Origin: Clostridia bacterium
GTDB taxonomy: Bacteria; Bacillota; Clostridia; Oscillospirales; CAG-272
Length of the DNA stretch: 64,000 nucleotides
Assembly (NCBI GenBank): GCA_017462385.1
Contig: JAFTRE010000010.1
Span: 83,312 to 147,311 of the forward strand
Reading direction: 5' to 3'
The notes under the pieces were generated by a model that saw only the letters and a program-made list of their open reading frames with translations, had not been told where the DNA came from and did not search any database. Position numbers and translations under genes: made by a program. Shown in pieces: positions 6,480 to 15,749 of the stretch. Numbering within the stretch: the first letter of the stretch is position 1; the number at the start of each line of letters is the position of its first letter.

Positions 6480-7889
6480 TCAGTCAAGCTCCAGCATGGA
6501 GAACAGCTTGCATATATCCCCGGCTCCCATAATGATAAGCGTATCGTCCTCGCGGATATTATTATTTAGATATTCCGCGATATGAGCCATATCCCCCACA
6601 TATTCCGCGCGCATTCCTATCGCCTGTGCAAGCTTCTCGGCGCTGACTCCGCAGTCCTCACCGACTCGTGCGGCGTAAATATCGGCGACGATAACTCTGT
6701 CCGCAGCTTCAAACGCCGTTGCAAACTCATCGAACAGCGCTGCTGTGCGGTTGTATGTATGCGACTGAAAGACACAGATCAGCTCGCCTCGGCTGTCATC
6801 GGGGCGTACCGCCGCCAACGCTTCGAGCGATGCGCGTATTTCGGTGGGATGGTGCGCGTAATCATCATAAACACGGGCCCCCTTCAGCTTGCCCTTGTAC
6901 TCCATGCGACGTGACGCGCCCGTAAAATATCCCAATCCACGGCATATATCCTCGGCAGGTATGCCGCAAAGGTCGGCAACAGCAAGAGCTGCCAGGGCGT
7001 TTGAAATGCTATGCAGCCCGGGGATGGCAAGATGGACACGACACAAAAACTCGCCGCGGCGCAGCACGTCAAATGAATATTTTCCGTTTTCGGCAACGAT
7101 ATTTGTTGCAAGATAATCGGCTCCCGGGCTGTGCAAACTGAATGTCACCGTCGGCACGCCTGCTCTTTCGACCACCTCACGGACATTTTCGTCGTCCGCA
7201 TTTGCGACCACACACTCGCAACCGGGTCTCTTAACAAAAGCTTCGAATGAATTTTTTATGTGATCGATACCCGAAAAATAATCCAGATGGTCGGGCTCAA
7301 TGTTGAGTATGACCGCTATGGTCGGGTAAAAATCCAAAAAGGAGTCGCGGTATTCGCACGCCTCAAATATCATGCTGTCGCGGCTTCCGACACGCCACGC
7401 GCCGCCCATTTTGGCAAGCTCCGCCCCCGAAAGCACGGTCGGGTCGACACCCGCATCCATAAATACAGAGGCGCACATGGAGGTACAGGTGCTCTTGCCG
7501 TGCATGCCCGAAATGCCTATACGGCGGCGGTATCCCGTCATAAGATATCCCATATAATCGGCGCGGGAAATGCAGGGCAATCCCGCCGCGCGAGCCGCGG
7601 AATATTCGGGGTTGTCATCGGGGATGGCAACAGTATAGACGATAACGTCGCACCCCTCTATATTTTCTGCCTTATGCTCATATGATATCTTTATGCCCTC
7701 GCGTTCAAGGCGCTCGCAAAGCGCACTGCGGGTATGATCTGAGCCGGCAACATAATAACCGGATGCATGAGTCAGATGAGCCAAGGAGGACATATTGATG
7801 CCGCCGATGCCGATGAAAAAAACTCCTCGGCAGTCTTTCAAAATGTTGCGAACGGCATCCGCGCCGTAATGTGTATTTTCTGTCAACAT
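6480..7889 (-). CDS. murC: UDP-N-acetylmuramate--L-alanine ligase MurC
   Basis: Cytoplasmic ATP-dependent ligase that adds the first amino acid, usually L-alanine, to UDP-MurNAc in peptidoglycan synthesis. Visible motifs: the N-terminal Rossmann GIGGINMSSLAHL; the ATP loop GMHGKSTCTSM (most MurC have GTHGKT, so Ser replaces the last Thr); the middle-domain EACEYRDSFL; NIEPDHLDYF; and the C-terminal VYDDYAHHPTEI. I chose the ATG at 7889 (MLTENTHYG), which has AAAAGGA 11 bases upstream and gives 469 residues. A longer frame to 8051 would add 54 residues unlike MurC. It is divergent from spoVG. Confidence 0.93.
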   Translation of the reverse strand: MLTENTHYGADAVRNILKDCRGVFFIGIGGINMSSLAHLTHASGYYVAGSDHTRSALCERLEREGIKISYEHKAENIEGCDVIVYTVAIPDDNPEYSAARAAGLPCISRADYMGYLMTGYRRRIGISGMHGKSTCTSMCASVFMDAGVDPTVLSGAELAKMGGAWRVGSRDSMIFEACEYRDSFLDFYPTIAVILNIEPDHLDYFSGIDHIKNSFEAFVKRPGCECVVANADDENVREVVERAGVPTVTFSLHSPGADYLATNIVAENGKYSFDVLRRGEFLCRVHLAIPGLHSISNALAALAVADLCGIPAEDICRGLGYFTGASRRMEYKGKLKGARVYDDYAHHPTEIRASLEALAAVRPDDSRGELICVFQSHTYNRTAALFDEFATAFEAADRVIVADIYAARVGEDCGVSAEKLAQAIGMRAEYVGDMAHIAEYLNNNIREDDTLIIMGAGDICKLFSMLELD

Positions 7890-8117
7890 AAAAACGTATC
7901 CTTTTCCGAACGCCACGGACAAAATAAGCTTGATACGTGAAAGATTTTTGTGTTTTTCACAAAAAAATTTCACGGCCATTGAATAACCGTCACAATGGTA
8001 TTCTATACTAATAATCGTAAATTGGTTATTTGTTCCGCACGGGCGGAGCATACCGAACTCAATTTTTGAATGATCTAAAAACTTTATAATGCAAAAAGCT
8101 ACAGGAGGAAAAAAGCT

Positions 8118-8441
8118 ATGCAGATCACAGACATCAAAGTCAGAAAATTATTTGATGACGGACCCATGAAGGCAATCGTATCCGTGACATTTGACGGTCA
8201 GCTCGCGGTACATGACATTAAAGTAATAAACGCACGCGATAAATTCTTCATCGTAATGCCCAGCCGCAAAAACCCCGACGACACCTACCGCGATATTGTA
8301 CATCCCATCAACGCGCAGTTCAGAAGCGTTCTTGAGAGTGCTGTGATCGCAGCATACGATCAGGCGCTCAAGGATGCCGAGCTTGCCGCCGAGGCAGAGG
8401 CCGCTGAGGAGAGTGAGGAGCTCGTCGACGCAACCGTCTAA
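8118..8441 (+). CDS. spoVG: Septation/sporulation regulator SpoVG
   Basis: The 107-residue protein has the SpoVG fold signature: MQITDIKVRKL at the start, MKAIVSVTFDGQLAVHDIKV, and FFIVMPSRKNPDDTYRDIVH near residue 55. SpoVG binds nucleic acid and affects septation, sporulation and capsule or virulence genes in Firmicutes. The C-terminal tail (residues 88-107) is Glu/Ala-rich and variable as usual. Its ribosome site GGAGG is 9 bases before the ATG. It is divergent from murC and is followed by a strong terminator. Confidence 0.95.
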   Translation: MQITDIKVRKLFDDGPMKAIVSVTFDGQLAVHDIKVINARDKFFIVMPSRKNPDDTYRDIVHPINAQFRSVLESAVIAAYDQALKDAELAAEAEAAEESEELVDATV

Positions 8442-8463
8442 AAATCAAAAAGTGTGATACCCC

Positions 8464-8504
8464 GTTCCGCGAAAGATGCAGATCTTTTGCGGAACATTTT
8501 TATT
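8464..8504 (+). terminator. Terminator of spoVG
   Basis: GTTCCGCGAAAGAT and ATCTTTTGCGGAAC around GCAG, followed by ATTTTTATTTT. Confidence 0.85.
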
Positions 8505-9044
8505 TTATACACTGCCCCAGCTGAGCAGCACGCCGTTATCCCGCAGCTCCACGACGCCGAACGACGGCTCTCCGCCATCGCGCGGCGACCCGAGCGAGCC
8601 CGGATTAAAAACATGAAGCGGTTTTTGAAGCGTCACGCAACCGAGCGTGTCACCCTCGGCGAAGTGCGCTTCATGCTTGACATGCGTGTGACCATAAAGC
8701 AGTATGTCCGCGCCCTTTGAGGCGGCGTAAGCGGCGGCGCGGTCGATACCGCCCGAGGAAACGCCGTGGCGGTCACCGTGCATCATAAGTATTCTGTACG
8801 AGCCCAGCGTGACCGTAAGCTCTGCGGGCAGGTCGGTCATGCCCATAAGGCTCCAGACATCGCAGTTGCCCCGCACCGCAAAAAGTGTTGAACCGAGCGG
8901 CTCGCAGCGCGTGATGTCGGCGTAGCCGTCACCGAGAAAAAGTATGGCATCGGGCGGCTTTATCTGTGCGGCGAGTGCCGCGCGAAGTCTGTCGGACTTG
9001 CCGTGAATATCCGATACGACAAGCAGTGTCATTGCACCTGCCAT
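8505..9044 (-). CDS. YfcE/MJ0936-type metallophosphoesterase
   Basis: A 179-residue calcineurin-like phosphodiesterase. Metal-binding motifs are in the usual order: SDIHGKSD (Asp/His), FLGDGYAD, VRGNCDVWS (GN-[CD]), MMHGDRHG and LLYGHTHVKHE, then FNPGSLGSPR. The family hydrolyses phosphodiester bonds with Mn or Ni; the physiological substrate is open. The start at 9044 (MAGAM) lies one base after the stop of the lipid kinase gene, so they are cotranslated. An internal ATG at 9032 (MTLLVVSD) with AGG upstream is an alternative start that fits the family N-terminus. Confidence 0.88.
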   Translation of the reverse strand: MAGAMTLLVVSDIHGKSDRLRAALAAQIKPPDAILFLGDGYADITRCEPLGSTLFAVRGNCDVWSLMGMTDLPAELTVTLGSYRILMMHGDRHGVSSGGIDRAAAYAASKGADILLYGHTHVKHEAHFAEGDTLGCVTLQKPLHVFNPGSLGSPRDGGEPSFGVVELRDNGVLLSWGSV

Positions 9045-9045
9045 G

Positions 9046-9999
9046 TCACACCCGCGCCGCTATCGGCTTGAAGGCGGCGGGCGTGACGCACTCACAGCCC
9101 TCGGGCAGGCAAAATCTCAGCGCGCCCGAAAGCATTGTCAGCTTTACACTCTCATGCTCTTCCAGCTCGCCGTCTATACTGACGGAATGCTTGACCGGGA
9201 ATTTTATGTCCAGGCTTGAACAGCGAACATATTCGGCGATCTCGGGCGCATCGCGGCGATCGACATATGTACCATCCTTATAAGAGGGCAACAGCGACAA
9301 CAGCTTGCGGCGCGTTACATTGTTGATAAAGCATACATCCATCGTACCATCCTCGGGCGTGCCATACGGCGTCGAATGAAAGCCGCCGCCGCAATATGCG
9401 CCGTTTCCAACGCAGGTCAGAAGCAGGTCTTTATCCTGCGGTTCACCGTCGTCCACCGAAACAGTAATGCGCACACCCGGCTTTTTGATGAGCATTTTGA
9501 TAACGCCGGCGACATATGCCAGCTTGCCGGGAATAAGTGGATTTTTCTTGAGACTCACCACCTGCTTTACCACCTCGCAGTCAAAGCCGGTATTAAAGGT
9601 GTTTACAAAATATCTGTCGTTATATTTTATGAGGTCTATGCGGCGAATGCTCCCGCGTATCTGGGAGACTATATCCAGAAATTTCTCCACAGGATGAAAA
9701 TTGCGCACAAAATCATTGCCCGTGCCGACGGGAATAACGCCGACTGCGGCACACGAAAAGCCCGCCGCGCCGTTGACGACCTCGCACAGCGTTCCGTCGC
9801 CTCCGCAGGCGTAAAATCTGGTCTCCTCGCCCGCAACACACGCCGCGCGGACATAGCGCTCGGCATCGCCCGGCTCGGTAGTGCGGTAAACAGAGTATTC
9901 GACCCCCTCCGAACGGCAAGCGTTGTTTATATCGGCTTCAAGCTTTGCCTGAGCCTTGCCCTTTCCGGACGCGGGATTGATGATAAAGCAATGTTTCAT
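9046..9999 (-). CDS. Diacylglycerol kinase (DagK/YegS-like) family lipid kinase
   Basis: A 317-residue cytoplasmic lipid kinase of the DAGK catalytic-domain superfamily. Signs are the start CFIINPASGKGKA, the nucleotide loop ACGGDGTLCEVVNG, GVIPVGTGNDFVRNF, and the C-terminal VSIDGELEE. Members phosphorylate diacylglycerol or related lipids. I chose the ATG at 9999, which has GAGGT 8 bases upstream; the open frame extends to 10098 but the added residues are not family-like. Another paralogue is at 55517-56464. It is followed without gap by the phosphoesterase gene. Confidence 0.88.
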   Translation of the reverse strand: MKHCFIINPASGKGKAQAKLEADINNACRSEGVEYSVYRTTEPGDAERYVRAACVAGEETRFYACGGDGTLCEVVNGAAGFSCAAVGVIPVGTGNDFVRNFHPVEKFLDIVSQIRGSIRRIDLIKYNDRYFVNTFNTGFDCEVVKQVVSLKKNPLIPGKLAYVAGVIKMLIKKPGVRITVSVDDGEPQDKDLLLTCVGNGAYCGGGFHSTPYGTPEDGTMDVCFINNVTRRKLLSLLPSYKDGTYVDRRDAPEIAEYVRCSSLDIKFPVKHSVSIDGELEEHESVKLTMLSGALRFCLPEGCECVTPAAFKPIAARV

Positions 10000-10035
10000 G
10001 TGTTTTGACCTCATGTTTTTAAGCATATCTATATA

Positions 10036-10064
10036 ATTATACCACTTATTCGACAGTTTGTCCA
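10036..10064 (-). promoter_or_regulatory. Promoter of the lipid kinase gene
   Basis: Minus strand: TGGACA (10064-10059), 17 bases, TATAAT (10041-10036). Its location inside the longer open frame supports the shorter start at 9999. Confidence 0.75.
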
Positions 10065-10096
10065 TAGCAAACAGCAATTTAATGCCTTGCACACAC

Positions 10097-10123
10097 AAAA
10101 AGCCCCGCTATGCGGGGCTTTTT
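10097..10123. terminator. Terminator after the subtilase gene
   Basis: AAAAAGCCCCGC and GCGGGGCTTTTT around TAT. A hairpin with the same stem core (AAAGCCCCGC) ends the protease/lipoprotein unit at 63833-63855. Confidence 0.8.
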
Positions 10124-10128
10124 GAATA

Positions 10129-12138
10129 TTAATCGATATCCCAAGATATACCCAAGTTGAGCGAAAACGGCGTTGAATCTATCTCTAAAACAACGTATTG
10201 AATAAAATAATATCCCGATTCGGTCACTGTATATTCAAAAATTTCCACATTATCCACAGCCGATGTAGAAGATGCCCAGTGTATAGACGAAGATACTTGC
10301 ATTAGTGCAATGTCTATATCAGTTCCATAAACATTATTACTCAGTATAACATCATCATTGCTTTTCATAAACGTTGCTGCGACTCTAATAGTATCACCGG
10401 CATTTAGATATAGTGATACCGCAGTATCAAACTGATAATCCAACTCTGATACTGACTGTGAAATAGTAAAAAATCTTTGGTTCTGCACCGCGTATAACGC
10501 TTCGCTGGCATCAAGAAGACCTGCACCGGATCTATCTCCAAGCAAAGTCCCTCTATCCATTGGATAAGCGTTGCTTATCAGATCTGGATTAGCGGAAGCG
10601 GACAAAATCGCTTTTACAGCCATCGGATTGGATATCAACGAATTGTTTTTCTGCATCATAAGCGCCACCGTTCCCGTAACAAATGCAGCGGAGCAGCTTG
10701 TACCTGTTAGTCCACCGGTTGTTTCATCTGCACTGTGTGGCGGAAATATGATATTTGTCCCGGAAGCAACTATATCCGGCTTATTAGTTCGATATATATT
10801 TTCCGTAACCAAACTATCCACATGCACTTCATACGGACTGCTTTTTGACAACTCGGTATTTACGTTTCCAACGACTATTGCATTGTATGCATGTGCGCTT
10901 GAGGACTTAATGCCATTAGTAAGTGTATCTTTCTCTCGGTTGCCAACCGAAAGACACATGGTGAGCATATTGTTGTGTATTTGCTCATCAATATATGCAC
11001 TTACGTTTGTATATCCCATAGATCCCAATACAAAGCTGCCGTTAATAACATTAACTCCTCTTGCCAGCATTAGTTGTATTGCCGTTTGAAAATTGGCGAA
11101 ATCCTAGAATTGAGTATAATATACAGTTGCTTGGGGCGCTACACCTCTATAAGTTAACCCGGACACCGTGGTAGCATCCCCTGCAATAATTGATGTAATA
11201 TATGCCCCATGTGAATCATAATTGCCCGATATGTAGTTGTCGCCGGAAATTTCGGAATTGGTTATTCTGAATATTCTTGTTCCAATGGAGCCTGATATCA
11301 TCGAGTATTGTGGATTTAGTCCGACTGTATCATATCCAGGTTCAACATATTCGATTACTCCTATTTTTATGCCGCTGCCATAGCTACCGGAAAAATATGT
11401 GTTTTGTGCCAATGTAATATTTAACCGTTCTTGATTACTTGAAGCACTGGTATATAAAGCATTTTCTGCAGGAACATCAACATAATGATCCAATCTGTTA
11501 ACTATTTCCACATCAGCAATAAAAGAAATATATTGTTTTTTGGTTTCAATTATTATTAAGGAAGAATGATCCTGTATTGACAGTAATGAATATTCCACAT
11601 CGGAATTGTCAAGCAATTGAATAAAAGAATCATTGTGCGTCGACTGAATGTCGGCAACACTGCTGCGCCATTTCTTCACATATTCTTGCTGTTTGCCAAT
11701 GGCGGCTATTTCAATCAGCTCCATGCCCTCATCAAGACAGCGATATATCTCAGCATCTGTCATTATTTCATCAATGCTGTAAAGCTCTCTGATATAATTA
11801 GCATCGTTACTGTTTTTTCGATATGACAGTATATTGGCAGTCGTTTCTATCTCTCTCATTTCCGACACTATCTTTTTTTCAAATCCTTCTTGGTCAGTAA
11901 AATCCTTTGATTTTATTCCGTATTTATGCTCCAACTGTATTTCCACCAAAGATAAGTCAATTAGATCCAACCATACATACATGGGTATCATTTCGTCATC
12001 AGCGGCCGTACTTATTGCTAATTGCAATTCATCGGATATCTTATCCTCATTTGGTGGAGACGAATCGTTAGCAATAATATTAAAAGAATAACTGTTAATT
12101 AATACAACCACTGACATTAAAAATATAAACACAGACAC
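10129..12138 (-). pseudogene. S8 subtilisin-like serine protease interrupted by in-frame TAG
   Basis: The two open frames (12138-11104 and 11103-10129) are the same frame separated by one TAG at 11104-11106. Together they encode about 669 residues of a secreted protease. Catalytic regions: IGVIEYVEPGYD, where the usual Asp is Glu; YDSHGAYITSIIAG with His; GVNVINGSF and LSVGNRE for the oxyanion Asn; and LTGTSCSAAFV with the Ser, then a C-terminal beta domain. The signal-like segment (residues near IFLMSVVVLINSYSF) is better explained by a start at 12159, where the ribosome site AGGA precedes ATA instead of ATG. The lost start, Asp-to-Glu change and stop suggest decay. It lies downstream of a lipoprotein gene. 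Confidence 0.75.
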
Positions 12139-12184
12139 TATACGTTTTGATTTTTTTATAATTTTTCCTTTCTGTAGTAAATAA

Positions 12185-12739
12185 TTAATATAATCTGAAA
12201 TATCGGTGTTTTATCGATTGTTCTTTGTATTTCCCTGACATTTCCGTTATATAAACAAAAAATCCCATCGCTGTATTGCTTGCTTCGGGGCGAGCAGTCG
12301 GATGCACTTGAACGATATCAATTCCTATTGTTTTGTAGCTTATTTTGCGACCGGACACATCAAATTTATAGCCGGTATGCCCGGTTTCTATGATTGTCAG
12401 CACAAGATAATTTTTTTCGAAAAACTCATCATCGTACTTGCTTAGATCTGTAGATGTATCCTCTGGACACCAAGCCGAATGGTCCGCAGCCCTGAAGCCC
12501 TCCCAGCCTCCGGAGGTTATAACAAAGCTTTTTATGCCCGGTGTGACGCCCGCCACACCGCCAAAACTGTCAGAATCCCACGGATCGAACAGCTCGGTCA
12601 GTTCCGAGGGATTTCCGACATACAATGGCTCGGCTTTATATGTTGCGCGCGTGCGGTACATAAGAACACATGAAGACATAAGGCTCGCACACATGCATAC
12701 GGCAAGCAAAAGTAAGATAAGTCTTTTTTTCATATTCAA
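12185..12739 (-). CDS. Lipoprotein paired with the subtilase (184 aa)
   Basis: The signal peptide MKKRLILLLLAVCMCASLMSSC ends in a lipobox (LMSSC), so the mature protein is anchored by Cys near residue 23. I do not recognise a named family. The segment KYDDEFFEKNYLVLTIIETG and the later GFFVYITEMSGKY match the N-terminal domain of the larger lipoprotein at 50417-51586 (YDKKFFKNHFILMTS, DAYFIEVPTKYSG), so these share a domain. It has GGAGG 8 bases before the ATG. It is upstream of the degenerate subtilase, with 46 bases between, and downstream of a leader with a terminator hairpin. Confidence 0.7.
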   Translation of the reverse strand: MNMKKRLILLLLAVCMCASLMSSCVLMYRTRATYKAEPLYVGNPSELTELFDPWDSDSFGGVAGVTPGIKSFVITSGGWEGFRAADHSAWCPEDTSTDLSKYDDEFFEKNYLVLTIIETGHTGYKFDVSGRKISYKTIGIDIVQVHPTARPEASNTAMGFFVYITEMSGKYKEQSIKHRYFRLY

Positions 12740-12764
12740 AACCTCCTTATATTTGTTTTATGGG

Positions 12765-12893
12765 TAAAAAAACGCATAATGCGACCTTTGTGCATTATGC
12801 GTTTATTTTCTCGATGATATCGGGGGCAGTCGAAAGACAATAAACGCACGGGAGGGAAAAATTTGTGTGTTCGTCGCCGAGGGCTACCTTTAC
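12765..12893 (-). ncRNA. Possible short RNA or attenuator leader
   Basis: A consensus minus-strand promoter (12928-12900) and a strong terminator (12803-12771) bracket about 130 bases. I cannot assign the RNA to a known class. The same stretch is also an open frame (ending ...PDIIEKINA at about 12813), so a remnant of a gene 3' end is an alternative. Confidence 0.4.
12771..12803 (-). terminator. Terminator hairpin in the leader of the lipoprotein gene
   Basis: Minus strand: AACGCATAATGC, 9-base loop, GCATTATGCGTT, then seven U. It stands between the promoter at 12900-12928 and the gene start at 12739, so it either ends a short RNA of about 130 bases or acts as an attenuator. Confidence 0.75.
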
Positions 12894-12899
12894 TACCTT

Positions 12900-12928
12900 A
12901 TTATACAGTGTATTTTCTGCATTGTCAA
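12900..12928 (-). promoter_or_regulatory. Minus-strand promoter for leader and lipoprotein
   Basis: TTGACA (12928-12923), 17 bases, TATAAT (12905-12900). Confidence 0.8.
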
Positions 12929-13076
12929 CTTCTTTTTGACTAAAATGTTCATTTCTGGTATATTGCACAAAGTTCTTGTGCAACCGATCATCCGGCTCCT
13001 ATATGTATATATTATCAATGACCGCGAAGCATACATAAAAACCAATACAATATTACCGCATAGTCTCAAATCGGAC

Positions 13077-13105
13077 TTGAATAAACGCACCTTTTGTGAT
13101 AAAAT
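13077..13105 (+). promoter_or_regulatory. Promoter of the isomerase-sulfatase operon
   Basis: TTGAAT, 17 bases, TAAAAT, 35 bases before the ATG at 13140. Confidence 0.7.
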
Positions 13106-13139
13106 AAAAGGCAAGATATATCTGCAAAAGGAGTTTTTT

Positions 13140-13988
13140 ATGAAGATAACCGCCTCCTCGCGTTTCCATACCGTCCACCCCGCAGGGCGCTTCACGCCCG
13201 TTGAGATGGCGGAGCATTTTCACAAGGTCGGCTTTGAGGGCTTTGACTTTGACATGAACGAATACACCGACGTTTACGATGCCTCCGAGCGCGACAGCAT
13301 CATTTCCTCTCTTGCAGACCGCGCCGCGGCGCTGGGTCTTTCCGTCAATATGTGCCACCTGCCCTTTTACGGCAAAAAAGACTCCCGTATGCTTGACCTC
13401 GAGCTCAATTATAAGCTCATAAAGCTCGGCATCGAGGGCGCGGCGCGTCTCGGAGTCAAAAACGGCGTAATACATCCCCAGCCGCTTATAATGCCGCGCG
13501 AGCAGTTTGATGACGAGGACTGCTTCAAAAAAACTATAGAATATCTCACTCCCCTCGCCGAGCACGCTGCCAAGCACGGTGTACGGCTGTCGGTCGAAAA
13601 CATGAGCAACCACGCCTGCGTCAACGGCATCTACCGCTATTGCTGTACCGCAGAGGAGGTCGCGCGCGTCGCCGACTATTTCGGTGCGGGCGTCTGCTGG
13701 GACTTCGGCCACGCGAACTCAGTCAAAATACCTCAGGGCGACTCGCTCCGTTATCTCGGCCGTCGCATAACCGCACTGCACATCAACGACAATAACGGCA
13801 ACAAGGACGACCATCTGCTTCCTTTCTGGGGCACTGTTGACTGGCATGACGCCATGCAGGGCCTGCGCGACAGCGGCTATGACGGTTGCTTCAACTACGA
13901 ATGCCGCATGATAAAGATTCCGGCCGAGCTTCGCGATGAGCTGGGCGCATACGCCGTAGCGCTCGCAAAACGGCTCCAAAACTTCTGA
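13140..13988 (+). CDS. Sugar phosphate isomerase/epimerase family TIM-barrel protein
   Basis: The 282-residue protein belongs to the AP endonuclease 2-type TIM barrel group. Signs are the N-terminal FTPVEMAEHFHKVGFEGFDF, LSVNMCHLPF, NGVIHPQPL, the metal-binding Glu in LSVENMSNHA, CWDFGHAN, ITALHINDNNG and NYECRM. Such enzymes move the carbonyl or invert carbons on free or phosphorylated sugars with a divalent metal. I chose the ATG at 13140 (GGAG 7 bases upstream) rather than 12867; the extra 91 residues are promoter and spacer. It is 28 bases upstream of a sulfatase, which suggests use of a sulfated sugar. Confidence 0.85.
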   Translation: MKITASSRFHTVHPAGRFTPVEMAEHFHKVGFEGFDFDMNEYTDVYDASERDSIISSLADRAAALGLSVNMCHLPFYGKKDSRMLDLELNYKLIKLGIEGAARLGVKNGVIHPQPLIMPREQFDDEDCFKKTIEYLTPLAEHAAKHGVRLSVENMSNHACVNGIYRYCCTAEEVARVADYFGAGVCWDFGHANSVKIPQGDSLRYLGRRITALHINDNNGNKDDHLLPFWGTVDWHDAMQGLRDSGYDGCFNYECRMIKIPAELRDELGAYAVALAKRLQNF

Positions 13989-14016
13989 TCAAAACATTCG
14001 GAAAGGGTCAACATAA

Positions 14017-15576
14017 ATGAGCACAACGCAAAAACAGCGCAAAAACATACTTTTTATTCTTACCGATGACCAGGGTGCATGGGCTATGCACTGTGCGGGC
14101 AACGATGACATACACACCCCCAATCTCGACCGCCTTGCCGCCTCGGGTGTCCGCTACGAAAACTTTTACTGCGTCTCTCCCGTCTGCTCTCCCGCCCGGG
14201 CTTCAATTTTATCGGGCAAGATCCCCTCTGCTCACGGCGTCCACGACTGGTTGGACAAGGGACTTATCGACGAATCCTCCTGCTCGGACGATCTGCTCGA
14301 GGCCTTTGCCATGGACGACCCGCCCTTTGATTACCGCTGGCCCAAGCACGCCCTCAAAGGTGACCGCGCCATCCGCTATCTCGACGGACACAAGACTTTT
14401 ACCGAGGTGCTGCACGACAACGGCTATACCTGCGGTATTTCGGGCAAATGGCACGTCGGCGCGGCCGATCAGGTTCAGGCGGGCTTTGACGATTACTGGA
14501 AAACACTTGCCATCGGCGGCGGCGACTACTATTTCCAGGTCGGACTCGAGGACGGTAAAATGCGCCCTCTGCCGGGTCAGTACGTCACCGATTACATAAC
14601 CGACAACGCGCTCAAATTTCTTGACGAACGCAATACCGAAAAGCCTTTCTGCCTGTGCGTTCACTACACGGCGCCGCACTCACCGTGGTCGGAGGGAAGT
14701 CACCCCGAGGAGTACATGGCAATGTACCGCGACTGCCCCTTTGATTCCATACCCGAGGAGCCGCCACACAAGTGGAGTCCCGGCGCCGACAAGACCTGGG
14801 CCGAATGGAGCTCGGTTCCCCATCCCGGTGTCCGCTTTATCCGCGCAAAATACGCCCCCATCCGCGAGACGTGGAGCGAATACCGCCGTGAGTCGCTGAC
14901 GGGCTATTTTGCCGCCGTCACGGCGATGGACGCCGCAGTCGGCCGTCTGCTCGACAGACTTGAAGCAGATGGGCTCACCGAGGACACCTTAGTCGTGTTC
15001 ACCAGCGACAACGGCAGCAACATGGGTCACCACGGCATTTTCGGCAAGGGCAACGGCACATATCCCGTCAATATGTATCAGACCTCCACCTGCGTACCCG
15101 GTCTGTTCTCCTGCCCCGGCACTATTCCCGCAGGTCGCGTCCTGCCCAATATCCGCAGTCACTACGACCTTTACGAAACCTTGCTTGATTTCGTCGGCAT
15201 CGACTTCCGGAAAACGGACGACATGCCGGGCGAGAGCTTTGCCGCCGAGTTGCTCGGCAAAGCACCCGCCGAGCAAAGCGACGCGGTGGTCTACGACGAA
15301 TACGGCCAAACACGCATGATATGCACGCGCGGCAACGACGGCTTTTTGAAGCTTGTGTGGCGCGGCGAGGACGGCCCCGCCGAGTTCTACGATCTTACTG
15401 CCGACCCCGGCGAGCGCATAAATCTTATCGACAATCCCGCCTATGCCGACAAGATAGCCGTCATGAGGTCGCGGCTTATCGCGTGGTTCGAAAAATACGT
15501 CAATCCCAAGCTTGACGGCTCCAAAGAGGACGTCCGCGGCAAGGGGCAGATCGACAGTCATACGTTTATTAAATAA
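14017..15576 (+). CDS. Sulfatase (Cys-type, S1 family)
   Basis: A 519-residue arylsulfatase-superfamily enzyme. The N-terminal metal site is FILTDDQG. The maturation motif VSPVCSPARASILSGK near residue 57 holds the Cys that a radical-SAM maturase turns into formylglycine. ISGKWHVG and VVFTSDNGSNMGHHG supply further active-site residues. No signal peptide is visible, so it is probably cytoplasmic and acts on imported oligosaccharides. It follows the isomerase gene in one operon. No maturase (anSME) gene is in this window. The particular sulfate ester cannot be told from sequence. Confidence 0.9.
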   Translation: MSTTQKQRKNILFILTDDQGAWAMHCAGNDDIHTPNLDRLAASGVRYENFYCVSPVCSPARASILSGKIPSAHGVHDWLDKGLIDESSCSDDLLEAFAMDDPPFDYRWPKHALKGDRAIRYLDGHKTFTEVLHDNGYTCGISGKWHVGAADQVQAGFDDYWKTLAIGGGDYYFQVGLEDGKMRPLPGQYVTDYITDNALKFLDERNTEKPFCLCVHYTAPHSPWSEGSHPEEYMAMYRDCPFDSIPEEPPHKWSPGADKTWAEWSSVPHPGVRFIRAKYAPIRETWSEYRRESLTGYFAAVTAMDAAVGRLLDRLEADGLTEDTLVVFTSDNGSNMGHHGIFGKGNGTYPVNMYQTSTCVPGLFSCPGTIPAGRVLPNIRSHYDLYETLLDFVGIDFRKTDDMPGESFAAELLGKAPAEQSDAVVYDEYGQTRMICTRGNDGFLKLVWRGEDGPAEFYDLTADPGERINLIDNPAYADKIAVMRSRLIAWFEKYVNPKLDGSKEDVRGKGQIDSHTFIK

Positions 15577-15705
15577 TCTCGATATTCGCCAAAGGCGAAT
15601 ATCATATCGAAACCAACCTATCAGCAAAGCGGATAGGTTGGTTATATCGAATTTGCCGAAGGCAAATATATCGAGATTGCTCGCTATGCGAGCAATCATA
15701 TCGAC
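15577..15705. repeat. Array of four hairpins joined by ATATCGA
   Basis: Stems ATTCGCC/GGCGAAT, ACCAACCTATC/GATAGGTTGGT, TTTGCC/GGCAAA and GATTGCTCGC/GCGAGCAATC, each followed by ATATCGA or CATATCGA. The same layout as the arrays near 4042 and 35297, but with a different linker. Confidence 0.8.
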
Positions 15706-15749
15706 AAAAAACCGGGACAAAGAATCGTTTTTCTCTGTCCCGTTTTTTT
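15706..15749 (+). terminator. Terminator after the sulfatase operon
   Basis: AACGGGAC-type stem (CGGGACA/TGTCCCG) with a long loop and a T7 tract. The T tract overlaps the -35 box of the next promoter. Confidence 0.7.

Noticed and set aside
9999-10098. N-terminal extension of the lipid kinase
   Set aside because: The extension crosses a consensus promoter and has no family similarity; the start at 9999 has a ribosome site.
11104-11106. TAG read as pyrrolysine or a reassigned codon
   Set aside because: At least two intact genes here end with TAG (16577, 17072), and no PYLIS-like context or pyl gene is seen.
12867-13139. N-terminal extension of the sugar isomerase
   Set aside because: It crosses the promoter at 13077-13105, and the family N-terminus begins at 13140.
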